Part shown: positions 1 through 7,721 of the stretch, in pieces
Numbering within the stretch: the first letter of the stretch is position 1
How the letters are laid out: every line of letters starts with the position of its first letter
Source of the DNA: Ignavibacteriales bacterium
GTDB lineage: Bacteria > Bacteroidota > Ignavibacteria > Ignavibacteriales > Ignavibacteriaceae
Assembly: GCA_016709155.1 (NCBI GenBank)
Contig: JADJEI010000001.1
Span: forward strand, 124,001-188,000
Length of the DNA stretch: 64,000 nt
Direction of reading: 5' to 3'
The notes under the pieces: generated by a model
Databases searched by the model: none
What the model was told of the DNA's origin: nothing
What the model saw: only the letters and a program-made list of their open reading frames with translations
Program-made: the position numbers and the translations under genes

Positions 1-258
1 GCAGGCAATCGAAGTGCTTTTAATAGTTACGCAACAGAAAAAAATTATATCTTTACTGATTTTGAGAATAAGGAAGAACTAGATAACATGAACAAGATAC
101 TAACAGGAGATCCCAACAATCCTGATGATGATTGCGGACTTGTTTTCCTTTTATGGCGGGAAGGACAAACAAATAAAGAAATCGCTGAATACTTTAATAA
201 CGATGTTGCCAAAGTTGCAAATATAAAAAAACGTATTCTTTACAAACTTAAAACTTAA
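1..258 (+). CDS. C-terminal end of a sigma-factor-like / HTH protein (partial)
   Basis: Reading frame open from the left edge of the window to a TAA at 256-258; the start lies outside. The last ~35 residues contain W-R-E-G-Q-T-N-K-E-I-A-E-Y-F, then a basic stretch K-K-R-I-L-Y-K-L. This is the layout of a region-4-type helix-turn-helix of an ECF-like sigma factor (E-I-A turn, then recognition helix). The upstream part is acidic (D-D-D around residue 43). The next gene starts 25 bp downstream on the same strand, so they are probably co-transcribed. The sigma assignment is an inference from a short fragment; any winged or HTH regulator with this C-terminus would also fit. Confidence 0.5.
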   Translation, partial: AGNRSAFNSYATEKNYIFTDFENKEELDNMNKILTGDPNNPDDDCGLVFLLWREGQTNKEIAEYFNNDVAKVANIKKRILYKLKT

Positions 259-283
259 TAATCTAATTAATACCGGAGGTTTT

Positions 284-580
284 GTGCACACGGGCAAAAA
301 AGATTTTGACGCCCTGTTAAATTTTTGTCTTTTTTCGGATTTCGAAGACGAGGCTCAGCTTAATAGATATCTCGAAGAGCAAAATTTAGATATCAATTCT
401 ATATCAGAAAACTTAACTAAAATTTTTAGACAAAAAAAAGCTGATTACCTTCTAAAACAAGGTGAAACATTTAAAGAAAATTACCTGAGGCAAATTAACA
501 AGGATTATTTGCAGCAGTCTGATAACGAGATATTCCCTATCTCAGATAAAAATTTAGCCAATGGCGTACCGCAAAGCTAG
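284..580 (+). CDS. Hypothetical 98-aa protein upstream of ImmA/IrrE
   Basis: GTG start at 284, chosen because a strong GGAGG lies at 275-279. The product is small and charged (many K, E, D, N) with no membrane segment and no family I recognise. It sits between a sigma/HTH-like gene and an ImmA/IrrE metallopeptidase gene, so it may belong to that regulatory unit. A second 33-codon frame (561-662) overlaps its 3' end and reaches to within 20 bp of the peptidase start. That frame could be a separate tiny gene or the true C-terminus of this protein after a frameshift. Confidence 0.55.
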   Translation: MHTGKKDFDALLNFCLFSDFEDEAQLNRYLEEQNLDINSISENLTKIFRQKKADYLLKQGETFKENYLRQINKDYLQQSDNEIFPISDKNLANGVPQS

Positions 581-662
581 TCTAGAGGAGAATAATGATT
601 CGCCGAATGATGAAAATCAGCTTGACAAATTGAATGCTGTTAAAAAGCGAAAAATTCTTTAA
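561..662 (+). CDS. Tiny 33-aa ORF overlapping the 98-aa gene
   Basis: ATG at 561, TAA at 660-662, in the +1 frame relative to the preceding gene. The product starts M-A-Y-R-K-A-S and is rich in N, D, E and K. It fills the space before the ImmA/IrrE gene at 682. Either it is a short translated peptide or the displaced C-terminus of the 284-580 product; the sequence alone does not decide. Confidence 0.3.
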   Translation: MAYRKASLEENNDSPNDENQLDKLNAVKKRKIL

Positions 663-681
663 ATAATCCCCCACCTGCCGA

Positions 682-1470
682 ATGAATAATGAACCCGAAC
701 ACAAAGCCGAATTAGTAATTACAAAATATTGTATTACTTCACCGAAGCAGCTGGATCTTGAAAAAATAGCTAATGCTGAATACATAATTGTTGAGGAAAC
801 AGCGGCTGCAGCATACGCGGGGAATATCGTTTTCAGTGACGGATTTGGACTTATTAGAATAAACAATTCTAATTCATTGTCCGGGCAAAAACGCTTTACG
901 CTCGCTCACGAACTCGGGCATTATTTTAGTGAAAGAAACAGTACACTTAGAAAATTTAACTGCACTGCAAAAGATTTTATGAGTTTCAGCTTCGGGAATT
1001 TGTTTGAACAAAAAGCTAATCAATTCGCTGCAGAATTGCTTATGCATAAACCGTGGTTTACAGAATTCACGAGGAAACTTGAAATAAATAGGCAGGTAAT
1101 AAAGGATATTGCGGATTATTTTGGAGTTACGTTGAGTGCCGCTGCATTAAGATATTCCCTGATAGGTAAATATCCAATTGCTGTAATTATGAGCAGTAAA
1201 GAAAATCCAAAAGATAAATATGGAAAAGTAATTTGGAGCTCTATCAATGAATACTTTCCTTTGAAATGGATACCCAATGGTCTGGAAGTGAGCAAAGATT
1301 CACCTGCTTCAGATTTCTTTAAGGGTAATGCGATGCAGGAGGGTGAAGATCTTGTCCCTGCCTCAGCCTGGTTTTCTCAGGATTATAATTGTGATAATTC
1401 TTATTTCCGGGAAGAAAATCTTGCAATGCCGAATTATAATTCAGTACTAACAATATTATGGACTCAGTAG
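682..1470 (+). CDS. ImmA/IrrE-family metallo-endopeptidase
   Basis: 262-aa protein with the zinc-protease motif H-E-L-G-H (residues ~75-79, in L-A-H-E-L-G-H-Y-F) followed by N-Q-F-A-A-E-L-L-M, the usual third zinc ligand region of the ImmA/IrrE (PF06114, formerly DUF955) family. Members cleave repressors or antitoxin-like partners and often sit beside HTH regulators, phage genes or TA modules. Here the N-terminal peptidase domain (~1-170) is followed by ~90 residues of unknown function. It lies at the start of a long run of TA modules on the same strand and downstream of a sigma/HTH-like gene. The substrate is unknown. The ATG at 682 is taken as start; no strong Shine-Dalgarno is visible. Confidence 0.85.
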   Translation: MNNEPEHKAELVITKYCITSPKQLDLEKIANAEYIIVEETAAAAYAGNIVFSDGFGLIRINNSNSLSGQKRFTLAHELGHYFSERNSTLRKFNCTAKDFMSFSFGNLFEQKANQFAAELLMHKPWFTEFTRKLEINRQVIKDIADYFGVTLSAAALRYSLIGKYPIAVIMSSKENPKDKYGKVIWSSINEYFPLKWIPNGLEVSKDSPASDFFKGNAMQEGEDLVPASAWFSQDYNCDNSYFREENLAMPNYNSVLTILWTQ

Positions 1471-1545
1471 AAATAGGAGATTGGAGGTTGGAGATTGGAT
1501 GAGGGAGATTGCCCTTCGATGGTGGCAATGCCACCACTCAGTGTG

Positions 1546-1604
1546 ACAGAGAAACCTATGAGGTTTTGCCCTGTAACCCTGGAGGTTTTTTGTGAACTCA
1601 CCCC
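1546..1604 (+). repeat. Repeat phrase with AAACCT..GGAGGTTTTTT hairpin (copy 1)
   Basis: Reads GAAACCTATGAGGTTTTGCC, then CTGTAACCCTGGAGG followed by T6 and GTGAACTCACCCCT. The same phrase recurs at 8346-8400, where the arms AAACCTCC and GGAGGTTT pair perfectly and are followed by a T-run. It could work as a terminator, but its recurrence inside repeat mosaics shows it is first of all an interspersed repeat. Confidence 0.6.
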
Positions 1605-1729
1605 TCGGAACGGACGGGAGTCCTTTCCCTACATTTTGATTGTGAATGGCTTTGCATTAAATTTTAAAAGTCCTCTCCTTTGGAGAGGATTTTCCCGAAG
1701 GGATTCCTATGGAAAGGTGAGGCGGTTTC
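1605..1729 (+). repeat. Composite repeat block 1 (inverted repeats + 22-nt insertion)
   Basis: In order: a GGAACGGACGGGAGTCC.. inverted-repeat phrase, a conserved stretch reading TTTGATTGTGAATGGCTTTG, the hairpin CCTCTCC-TTT-GGAGAGG (~1673-1688), a 22-nt insertion (1693-1714) beginning TCCCGAAGGGAT, then AGGTGAGGC. Related blocks lie at ~2850-2970, 4575-4690, 7340-7460 and 9880-9980. Each is a few hundred bases upstream of a TA module. ORFs that cross these blocks are artefacts. Confidence 0.8.
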
Positions 1730-1812
1730 ATAGTTCAATTAGTAAACGAGAGTATTTAGAATTAGACAAAAACATTCAATATTTTTACAAAAAAATTATT
1801 TTGGACAAATAT
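1730..1812 (+). repeat. ~83-bp leader repeat shared with 41813-41897
   Basis: The stretch beginning TTCATAGTTCAATTAGTAAAC and running through ATTTAGAATTAGACAAAAAC to ATTATTTTGGACAAATATG is nearly the same as 41813-41897, with a handful of substitutions. Both copies lie upstream of a hicB-hicA pair (hicB at 1984 and at 41970), although the two HicB proteins are only distantly similar. It may carry a promoter or be a relic of a shared mobile unit. Confidence 0.75.
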
Positions 1813-1983
1813 GATGAATTAACTAAAGAAACGAATTGGTGAATTAAAGAATTGAGGATTTGACGTATTAAAGAAATAATTGAGAATTCAATTATTCCGA
1901 AGATTAAATAAGTAAAGGAATTGAAATCAATAACGCTATTTCCAATTTAGCTTAATGGTTGTTAAATTAAACATAAAAATTAA

Positions 1984-2220
1984 ATGAACATGGAAAAAAT
2001 TATTAATATTCACATCGAAAAACTGCCTGAAGGATATTTCCTTGCAACTTCAGATGAAGTACAAGGATTAGTCGCACAGGGTAGAACTATTTCCGAAACA
2101 ATTGAAATTGCCCGTGATATAGTAAAAAAATTATATGAAGCCGGACGAGAGGATATTCAAACGGATAAATTGATTGATCCTGCTTTCAAATTTGATTACC
2201 CTATTATCATTGGAATTTAA
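1984..2220 (+). CDS. hicB: HicB-family antitoxin
   Basis: 78-aa protein with the partial RNase-H-like fold of HicB: a short strand pattern (I-I-N-I-H-I-E-K-L-P-E-G-Y-F-L-A-T-S-D-E-V-Q-G-L-V-A-Q-G-R), then an amphipathic helix. It would bind and neutralise the HicA mRNA interferase encoded immediately downstream (17-bp gap). Order is hicB-hicA. There is no added DNA-binding domain after the HicB fold. The ATG at 1984 is used; the M at codon 3 is an alternative. The upstream ~250 bp is repeat-derived. Confidence 0.85.
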   Translation: MNMEKIINIHIEKLPEGYFLATSDEVQGLVAQGRTISETIEIARDIVKKLYEAGREDIQTDKLIDPAFKFDYPIIIGI

Positions 2221-2237
2221 TTTAAGGATTGTTAAAG

Positions 2238-2461
2238 GTGGGAAGATTAGCAGGATACAAGTACCGGGAGATTGTAAAAATTCTAAAGAAATTTGAGTTC
2301 GAGTTTTATCGCCAAGCTGCAGGAAGCCACGAAATTTGGTACTCTCAAAAGAAAAAAAATATACAACAATCCCAAACCATTCCGGTGATATGCCGGAAGG
2401 TACATTAAGAGCCATATTAAAACAAGCCGACATTTCTTTAGAAGAATTTTTATCTGTTTAA
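2238..2461 (+). pseudogene. hicA: HicA-family mRNA interferase toxin, frameshifted at an A8 run
   Basis: From GTG 2238 the frame reads G-Y-K-Y-R-E-I-V-K-I-L-K-K-F-E-F-E-F-Y-R-Q-A-A-G-S-H-E-I-W-Y, the typical HicA dsRBD-like fold with the catalytic G-S-H-E-I/H segment. At an A8 run (~2348-2355) the frame changes. In the new frame Y-T-T-I-P-N-H-S-G-D-M-P-E-G-T-L-R-A-I-L-K-Q-A-D continues to a TAA at 2459-2461. The two halves make one complete HicA of ~74 aa. The break is a one-base indel in a homopolymer, so it may be a sequencing error, a true mutation or a slippery site. Confidence 0.8.
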
Positions 2462-3104
2462 AATCGGATGATGCTAAATTCTAATTCCACCGGGCAGGCA
2501 GTGCGGGGTTTACCCCCCTTGAATATTATATTATTCAACCGGACAAGCCTGTGGGAGAAAGTAAATATTAAGAATCAGAATACAGAGTCAGAAGTCAGAA
2601 ATCAGAAATTGGGAATTATGCCATAGGCATCCCTTTGGGAGAGATCGCAAACACTTTATAATTTATAATTTAGAATTTAGAACACTTCATAGTTTATAAT
2701 TGACATTGGGATGAGGGAGGTCGCACTTCGACCCCGCTCTGCGGGGCAAGCATTCTCATCCTTCGACCCCGCTCTGCGGGGCGAGCATTCTCATCCTTCG
2801 ACCCCGCTCTGCGGGGCAAGCATTCTCATCCTTCAACTGGGTCCACATAGTAGCAGGCAGGATGACGGGAGTCCGTTCCCTACAGTTTGATTGTGAATGG
2901 CTTTGCATCGAATTTGAAAAGTCCTCTCCTTTGGAGAGGATTTAGGATTCCTATGGAAAGGTGAGGCGTTTTTATGTTTCCATAAGCATAATTTTTTTAA
3001 TAGATTTAAATATTAAAATAATTGTATTTAATCAAAACCATTTTAGTAATTCTGATTTTTATAAATCAAATATCCTGCTGCAATGTATAATCAAAAGTAA
3101 AGCG
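2462..3104 (+). repeat. Repeat mosaic before the first AbiEii-like pair
   Basis: Gene-free. It holds AT-rich low-complexity phrases, a 22-nt element (2620-2640, minus orientation), three tandem 35-bp units at 2726-2830 (each with the hairpin CCCCGC-TCT-GCGGGG) and a degenerate composite block to ~2970. In that block the CCTCTCC-TTT-GGAGAGG hairpin is followed by a partly deleted 22-nt element. Then follow ~80 bp of AT-rich DNA (ATAATTTTTTTAATA) that resembles the flank at 4690, 7470 and 9990. Confidence 0.75.
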
Positions 3105-3401
3105 ATGGAAAAAACAGAACACACACCTGAAATGAAAGATTTTATAAAAGAGCACAGCTATCTTTGGTGGTGGGTGCCGGAAGATAAAAAGGAATTTTTA
3201 AGCCTGGATTCTATTGTAGAAGCAATTTTAAATTATGGGTATGTAAAAGATATTAAAAAGCTTTTTGAGATTGCTGGAATTGAGAAAGTATCCGGAACAT
3301 TCTTTAAACATATTGCCGGAATGAGACCCAACTATAGCAAAAAAACTATCAACTTCTTTAACATCTATTTCCAAAGACATGCACAAAGAAATTTTAACTG
3401 A
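3105..3401 (+). CDS. Antitoxin-like partner of AbiEii-type nucleotidyltransferase (pair 1)
   Basis: 98-aa soluble protein starting at the ATG at 3105; an in-frame start at 2961 would run through repeat DNA and is rejected. It contains H-S-Y-L-W-W-W-V-P-E-D-K-K-E-F-L-S-L-D-S-I-V-E-A-I-L-N-Y-G, which I associate with small proteins of the DUF6922 type placed before AbiEii nucleotidyltransferases in Bacteroidota. Its 3' end overlaps the toxin gene by 23 bp, so translation is probably coupled. Role as antitoxin is inferred from position; I have not seen biochemical proof for this family. Confidence 0.65.
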   Translation: MEKTEHTPEMKDFIKEHSYLWWWVPEDKKEFLSLDSIVEAILNYGYVKDIKKLFEIAGIEKVSGTFFKHIAGMRPNYSKKTINFFNIYFQRHAQRNFN

Positions 3402-3996
3402 AAATCAACTTAAACTATTATCCTTATTAAAGGATTTTTCTAATGACTATATTTTAGTGGGCGGTACTGCAATTGCTCTGTACCTGGGACATAGATACTC
3501 AATTGATTTTGATCTATTTACCTCGAAAGTTATCAAAAGAAAAAGCATTAAAAATTATCTGATTAAAAACGGACATAGCTTAAATCAATTAATAAAAGAA
3601 GAAGCAGATCAAATACATTTTATGGTCAATGATGTAAAAATTACTTTTTTTCAATACCCTTTTAGCATAAATGAAACAGTTGATTTTGAAAGTATTATAA
3701 AAATACCAACACTGATTAATCTTGCAGCAATGAAAGCATTTGCTTTAGGCGGCAGAGGGAAATGGAAGGATTATGTTGATATTTATTTTTTATTAAAAGA
3801 TCATTTTTCATTAGACGATATAATCAAAAGAGCCGAAGGATTATTCGGAAATGTTTTTAACGATAAACTTTTTAGAGAACAGCTTACTTATTTTGAAGAT
3901 ATAAATTATGATGAGGAAGTGATCTATTTGAATACACCAATTGATAATGATGTAATAAAAAAATTCTTAATTGATGCTGCAACAGAAAAGTTTTGA
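3379..3996 (+). CDS. AbiEii/AbiGii-family nucleotidyltransferase toxin (pair 1)
   Basis: 205-aa protein with the DNA polymerase-beta-like nucleotidyltransferase signature: L-V-G-G-T-A-I-A-L-Y-L-G-H-R (residues ~28-41), then D-F-D-L-F (~45-49) with the two catalytic aspartates, and a third acidic strand around D-V-K-I-T-F-F. The helical second half has F-A-L-G-G-R-G-K-W-K-D-Y-V-D-I-Y-F-L-L, the usual R-x-K-D-x-x-D element. Related AbiEii toxins transfer nucleotides to RNA targets such as tRNA acceptor ends, in phage defence or growth arrest. It overlaps the partner gene upstream by 23 bp. A second, diverged copy of the same gene arrangement lies at 4906-5827. Confidence 0.85.
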   Translation: MHKEILTENQLKLLSLLKDFSNDYILVGGTAIALYLGHRYSIDFDLFTSKVIKRKSIKNYLIKNGHSLNQLIKEEADQIHFMVNDVKITFFQYPFSINETVDFESIIKIPTLINLAAMKAFALGGRGKWKDYVDIYFLLKDHFSLDDIIKRAEGLFGNVFNDKLFREQLTYFEDINYDEEVIYLNTPIDNDVIKKFLIDAATEKF

Positions 3997-4905
3997 AGAG
4001 GATGAGGGAGGTGGGAAATTGGAAATTGGTGGTTGGAGGTTGGAGGTTGGAAATTGCACTTCGACTGGCTCCACATAGTGGCAGGCAGGATGACAGTTGG
4101 GAGACGGAAGGTTAGAGGACAGAAATTAAGAATTAAGAATTAAAAATTAAGAATTATAAATTATGCCATAGGCATCCCTTTGGGAGAAAGTAAATATTAA
4201 GAATCAGAATACAGAGTCAGAAGTCAGAAGTCAGATATCAGAAATTGAAAATTGAAAATTGTAAATTCTGCATAGGCAGCCCTTTGGGAGAGATTGCAAA
4301 CACTTTATAATTTATCCCGTTATAATCGGGATGAGACATAATTTAGAATTTAGAATTTAGAATTTAGAATTTAGAATTTAGAATTTAGAATTTAGAACAC
4401 TTCATAGTTTATAATTGACATTGGGATGAGGGAGGTCCCACTTCGACCCCGCTCTGCGGGGCAAGCATTCTCATCCTTCGACCCCGCTCTGCGGGGCAAG
4501 CATTCTCATCCTTCGACCCCGCTCTGCGGGGCAAGCATTCTCACCCTTCGACAAGCTCCACATAGTGGCAGGCAGGATGACGGGAGTCCGTTCCCTACAT
4601 TTTGATGGTGAATGGCTTTGCATTAAATTTAAAAGTCCTCTCCTTTGGAGAGGATTTTCCCGAAGGGATTCCTATGGAAAGGTGAGGCTTTTTTTTTATT
4701 TCCTTAACCATATTTTTTTTAATAAATTTACTTTAAACTTTTTGAAGTTAATGATATCCATTTAGAGTGTATAGTTTAACTCGAAGTGATGCCTTTGGTA
4801 AAATTTTTAATCGTTAACATTATGAAGTTTTCTTTTGCGGATATAATTTTGAACAGATAATTAGTTTTAATAGACTTAAAGAAACAGTTGCTAATTAAAA
4901 GCGCG
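3997..4905 (+). repeat. Repeat mosaic between the two AbiEii-like pairs
   Basis: Gene-free, ~900 bp. It contains purine-rich TTGGAGGTTGG phrases, 22-nt elements at 4165-4185 and ~4270-4289 (minus orientation), a TTTAGAA heptamer microsatellite at ~4336-4396 and exactly three 35-bp units at 4441-4545. A composite block follows with a filled 22-nt insertion at 4658-4679. After the block, ~90 bp of AT-rich flank (4690-4790) matches 7460-7550 closely. Confidence 0.75.
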
Positions 4906-5220
4906 ATGAAGAAATTAAACATCTACCCCGGATATGCTAATTCTTCGGGAATTGGAATGAATCAGAATATTATAATTGAGCATACTTTGCGCTACGAGGA
5001 TATTACTCCCATAAAAGAAATCATTAAAAAATTTGGCTTAGAAAAGTGTAAAAGTGTTTGGGAGAGAACACTAATTCCTGATAAACGGCTCGAAAAACTA
5101 AATTATTTTCTCGCCAGATTTATCTTTAATATTTCCGATGATGATGACACTATCAAAAAATATTTATTGCTGCATAATAAGAGTAGAATTGAAAGGATAA
5201 ATGAAATTCTTAACCGATAA
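4906..5220 (+). CDS. Antitoxin-like partner of AbiEii-type nucleotidyltransferase (pair 2)
   Basis: ATG at 4906 gives a 104-aa protein; an upstream in-frame TTG at 4888 has weaker support. The sequence (M-K-K-L-N-I-Y-P-G-Y-A-N ... Y-E-D-I-T-P-I-K-E-I-I-K-K-F-G-L-E-K-C-K-S-V-W-E-R) is helical and soluble. No named family is certain. It overlaps the downstream nucleotidyltransferase by 20 bp, the same arrangement as at 3105-3401. The antitoxin role is therefore inferred from gene pairing. Confidence 0.6.
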   Translation: MKKLNIYPGYANSSGIGMNQNIIIEHTLRYEDITPIKEIIKKFGLEKCKSVWERTLIPDKRLEKLNYFLARFIFNISDDDDTIKKYLLLHNKSRIERINEILNR

Positions 5221-5827
5221 TACTTTATCACTTTTCAACGAACTTTCCTGTTATGAATTTCTAAACGGTTTCACTTTCGTCGGTGGAAGTGCTGCCGCGT
5301 ATTATTTAAGTCATCGGTTATCTGAGGATCTGGATTTTTTTACCTGGGGGAAAAAACTTCCTCTTGAAACGGATGGTTTAATCAATCGAATTTCCGAAAA
5401 CCGTGAATTGTCAATTGCGAATAGATCGGAGACTTATCTCGACATTTTCATTGACGGCATTAAAGTCACTTTCTTTGCTAATGATTGGCAGGCACTTAAA
5501 GAAAACAGAATTAAAATCACTAATCATATTTACGCTGCAGACCTGCCATTGCTCTGTGCAATGAAGATTAATACTCTCTCGCTCAGAGCAAAATTCAGAG
5601 ATTATTATGATCTCTATGTAATGAATAAAGAAAAATTCAGTATTGAGGACATTTTCAATCTCGCAGTTAAATTTTTACCGGGTATTACAAAAAAAGTATT
5701 CGCTATGCAGCTTACTTATATAGGCGATATAGAGGATGAAAGCATTGCGCACCTATCTCCTAAATACAATGTGTCTCTGGTTCAAATTCAAAAACATTTT
5801 GAAGAACAAATTAGAACCATACTCTGA
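5201..5827 (+). CDS. AbiEii/AbiGii-family nucleotidyltransferase toxin (pair 2)
   Basis: 208 aa. Nucleotidyltransferase core F-V-G-G-S-A-A-A-Y-Y-L-S-H-R (residues ~26-39) and D-L-D-F-F-T (~43-48). A third strand is D-G-I-K-V-T-F-F, and the C-terminal helical element is L-R-A-K-F-R-D-Y-Y-D-L-Y-V. Equivalent motifs occupy the same places in the 3379-3996 protein, but the two are clearly diverged, so this is not a recent duplication. It likely modifies RNA or protein by nucleotide transfer when its overlapping partner is lost. Transcribed with 4906-5220. Confidence 0.85.
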   Translation: MKFLTDNTLSLFNELSCYEFLNGFTFVGGSAAAYYLSHRLSEDLDFFTWGKKLPLETDGLINRISENRELSIANRSETYLDIFIDGIKVTFFANDWQALKENRIKITNHIYAADLPLLCAMKINTLSLRAKFRDYYDLYVMNKEKFSIEDIFNLAVKFLPGITKKVFAMQLTYIGDIEDESIAHLSPKYNVSLVQIQKHFEEQIRTIL

Positions 5828-6229
5828 TTATAAATAATAGTAAATTACTAAGAAGTGATGGCAATGCCAGCAGGCAGGGGGACAGGTGTGGGGTTTGGGA
5901 AGAGTGGAGGTTAGAGAGCAGGGGACAGAAATTAAGAATTAAGAATTAAAAATTAAGAATTATGCCATAGTCATCCATTTGGGAGAAATTGTAAATTGGA
6001 AATTATGCCATAGGCATCCCTTTGGGAGAAAGTAAATATTAAGAATCAGAATACAGAGATCAGAAGTCAGATATCAGAAGTCAGATATCAGAAGTCAGAT
6101 ATCAGAAGTCAGATATCAGAAATTGGAAATTGTAAATTCTGCCCTAGGCATCCCCTTGGGAGAAATTACATACTTACCTGCCTAAAACAGGTTAGAAATT
6201 TTATTTATTAATATTTATATATAAAGACT
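5828..6229 (+). repeat. Repeat mosaic with 14-bp tandem array
   Basis: Gene-free. 22-nt elements in minus orientation at 5964-5984, 6007-6027 and 6141-6161; they begin GCC(A/C)TAG and end in TTGGGA. The 14-bp unit CAGAAGTCAGATAT repeats about four times at ~6062-6120. Low-complexity phrases such as TTAAGAATTAAGAATTAA also occur. No composite hairpin block here, unlike the other gaps. Confidence 0.7.
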
Positions 6230-6442
6230 ATGGAAACAAAAGAAATAATAAAGCAAATAGTTAAATTGCCGATTGAAGACAGATTAGTGGTTATTGAAAA
6301 AGCTCTTAAATCTATCCGCGAAAAAAATACTAAGGGAAAATTAGGTAAAGCTGTTGCTGAATTACTACACGAATATAAATCTAACATAGAGTTAACAGTT
6401 TTTACCGAAATTGATTTTGAGAACTTTTATGAAGCAAGGTGA
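6230..6442 (+). CDS. MazE-like / small antitoxin upstream of mazF
   Basis: 70-aa protein: an N-terminal helix-rich segment (M-E-T-K-E-I-I-K-Q-I-V-K-L-P-I-E-D-R-L-V-V-I-E-K-A-L-K-S-I-R) and an acidic C-terminus ending F-T-E-I-D-F-E-N-F-Y-E-A-R, a typical toxin-wrapping tail. It overlaps the MazF-like gene by 14 bp. The L-P-x-E-D-R-L-x-V-I-E-K-A-L-K-S-I-R motif resembles the small addiction-module antitoxins. Antitoxin role follows from its pairing with MazF. Confidence 0.7.
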   Translation: METKEIIKQIVKLPIEDRLVVIEKALKSIREKNTKGKLGKAVAELLHEYKSNIELTVFTEIDFENFYEAR

Positions 6443-6727
6443 TTTATGGCTTATCAATCTTGATCCTACAGTAGGAGCTGAAATTGAAAAAACCAGACCG
6501 GCTGTAATTGTAAATGAAGACATATTGGGCAGGCTGCCGTTTAAATCATTGTACCCGTTACAGACTGGAAAGATAGTTATAAAATTGCACCGTGGATGAT
6601 AAAAATAAAACCAGATAGCCTTAATAATCTTAAAAAAGTTTCTGCTGCGGATTGCTTCCAGGTTAGATCAATTTCTGAGCAAAGATTTGTAAAGTACCTT
6701 GGTAAAGTTGATGAAGATATTTTATAG
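6429..6727 (+). pseudogene. mazF: PemK/MazF-family endoribonuclease toxin, frameshifted
   Basis: From ATG 6429 the frame reads M-K-Q-G-D-L-W-L-I-N-L-D-P-T-V-G-A-E-I-E-K-T-R-P-A-V-I-V-N, the conserved start of PemK/MazF with G-x-E-x-x-K-x-R-P. Near 6540 one A seems to be missing from an A-run (TTTAAATCATTG). The other frame restores I-V-P-V-T-D-W-K-D-S-Y, then ...K-V-S-A-A-D-C-F-Q-V-R-S-I-S-E-Q-R-F to a TAG at 6725-6727. Joined, the product is ~100 aa, near normal MazF length. Active MazF would cleave mRNA at short motifs; as written the toxin is broken. Confidence 0.8.
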
Positions 6728-7721
6728 CTAATAAAATACGGACTTGCAAAGGTATTTTCAATTGACATCTAATTTTTTTATATCATTTAAGATTTATTCC
6801 GTCGAGCCGGGTTTTGAAGAGGAATTTAATCGAAAAGGATTGGACGATTGAATGAATGCACAGAAAAGGATATACTTCTTTCATTCAACCAATCACATAA
6901 ATCAGTCATTCTATTGCTTTCATTCAGTCAATCTATTTATTATTAAACATACTTTTGAATTGTGAAACTTAAACAAATAAAATATTTTAGTTTCTTCCCC
7001 TAGCTGGGAATATTTTTCGTCCTACTTACGGGCAGAGGGGGCTACAATTAGAAATTTACAATTACAAATTATGCCATAGGCATCGCTTTGGGAGAAATTG
7101 CAAACACTTTATAATTTATAATTTAGAATTTAGAATTTAGAATTTAGAACACTTCATAGTTTATAATTGACATTGGGATGAGGGAGGTCGCACTTCGACC
7201 CCGCTCTGCGGGGCGAGCATTCTCATCCTTCGACCCCGTTCTGCGGGGCAAGCATTCTCATCCTTCGACCCCGTTCTGCGGGGCAAGCATTCTCATCCTT
7301 CGACAGGCTCAGGATGACAGGAGTCCTTCGATGGTATTGGTACTGAGGATGACGGGAGTTCGTTCCCTACAGTTTGATTGTGAATGGCTTTGCATTGAAT
7401 TTTAAAAGTCCTCTCCTTTGGAGAGGATTTTCCCGAAGGGATTCCTATGGAAAGGTGAGGCTTTTTTTTTATTTCCTTAACCATAATTTTTTTAATAAAT
7501 TCATTTTGAAATTATTGAAGTTAATGATATCAATTTAGGATGTAAAATGAACAATGTAGAATTGATGATTAACTACAGAGTGATCGCTTTGGCATAGGTT
7601 GAAATTGGTTTTAATGGATCAACCTATATGTGCTGTAAAAAAATAAAAGAGTTTTAATAGTCAACCAATTAACATCACTGAATAATTTAATATTTTCATA
7701 AATGAAGTGGAGAGAATTATT
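6728..7721 (+). repeat. Repeat mosaic before the relBE-like pair
   Basis: ~990 bp without a credible gene. The first 300 bp are AT-rich with no feature I can name. Then come a 22-nt element at 7073-7093, three 35-bp units at 7193-7297, a CTTCGACAGGCTCAGGATGA phrase, a composite block at ~7340-7460 with the 22-nt insertion at 7431-7452, and an AT-rich flank to ~7550 that matches 4690-4790. Confidence 0.75.

Noticed and set aside
582..866. Minus-strand ORF opposite the ImmA/IrrE gene, and other antisense ORFs
   Set aside because: Shadows of well-supported genes on the other strand.
1495..1842. ORF of 115 codons (and similar ones at 4565, 7178, 9673) containing S-P-L-L-W-R-G-F
   Set aside because: These frames cross the composite repeat blocks, have no ribosome site, and their shared peptide arises from the repeated DNA. 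Not genes.
2726..2830. Possible CRISPR array (regular 35-bp repeats with a palindrome)
   Set aside because: Units are directly adjacent with no spacers and there are no cas genes in the window.
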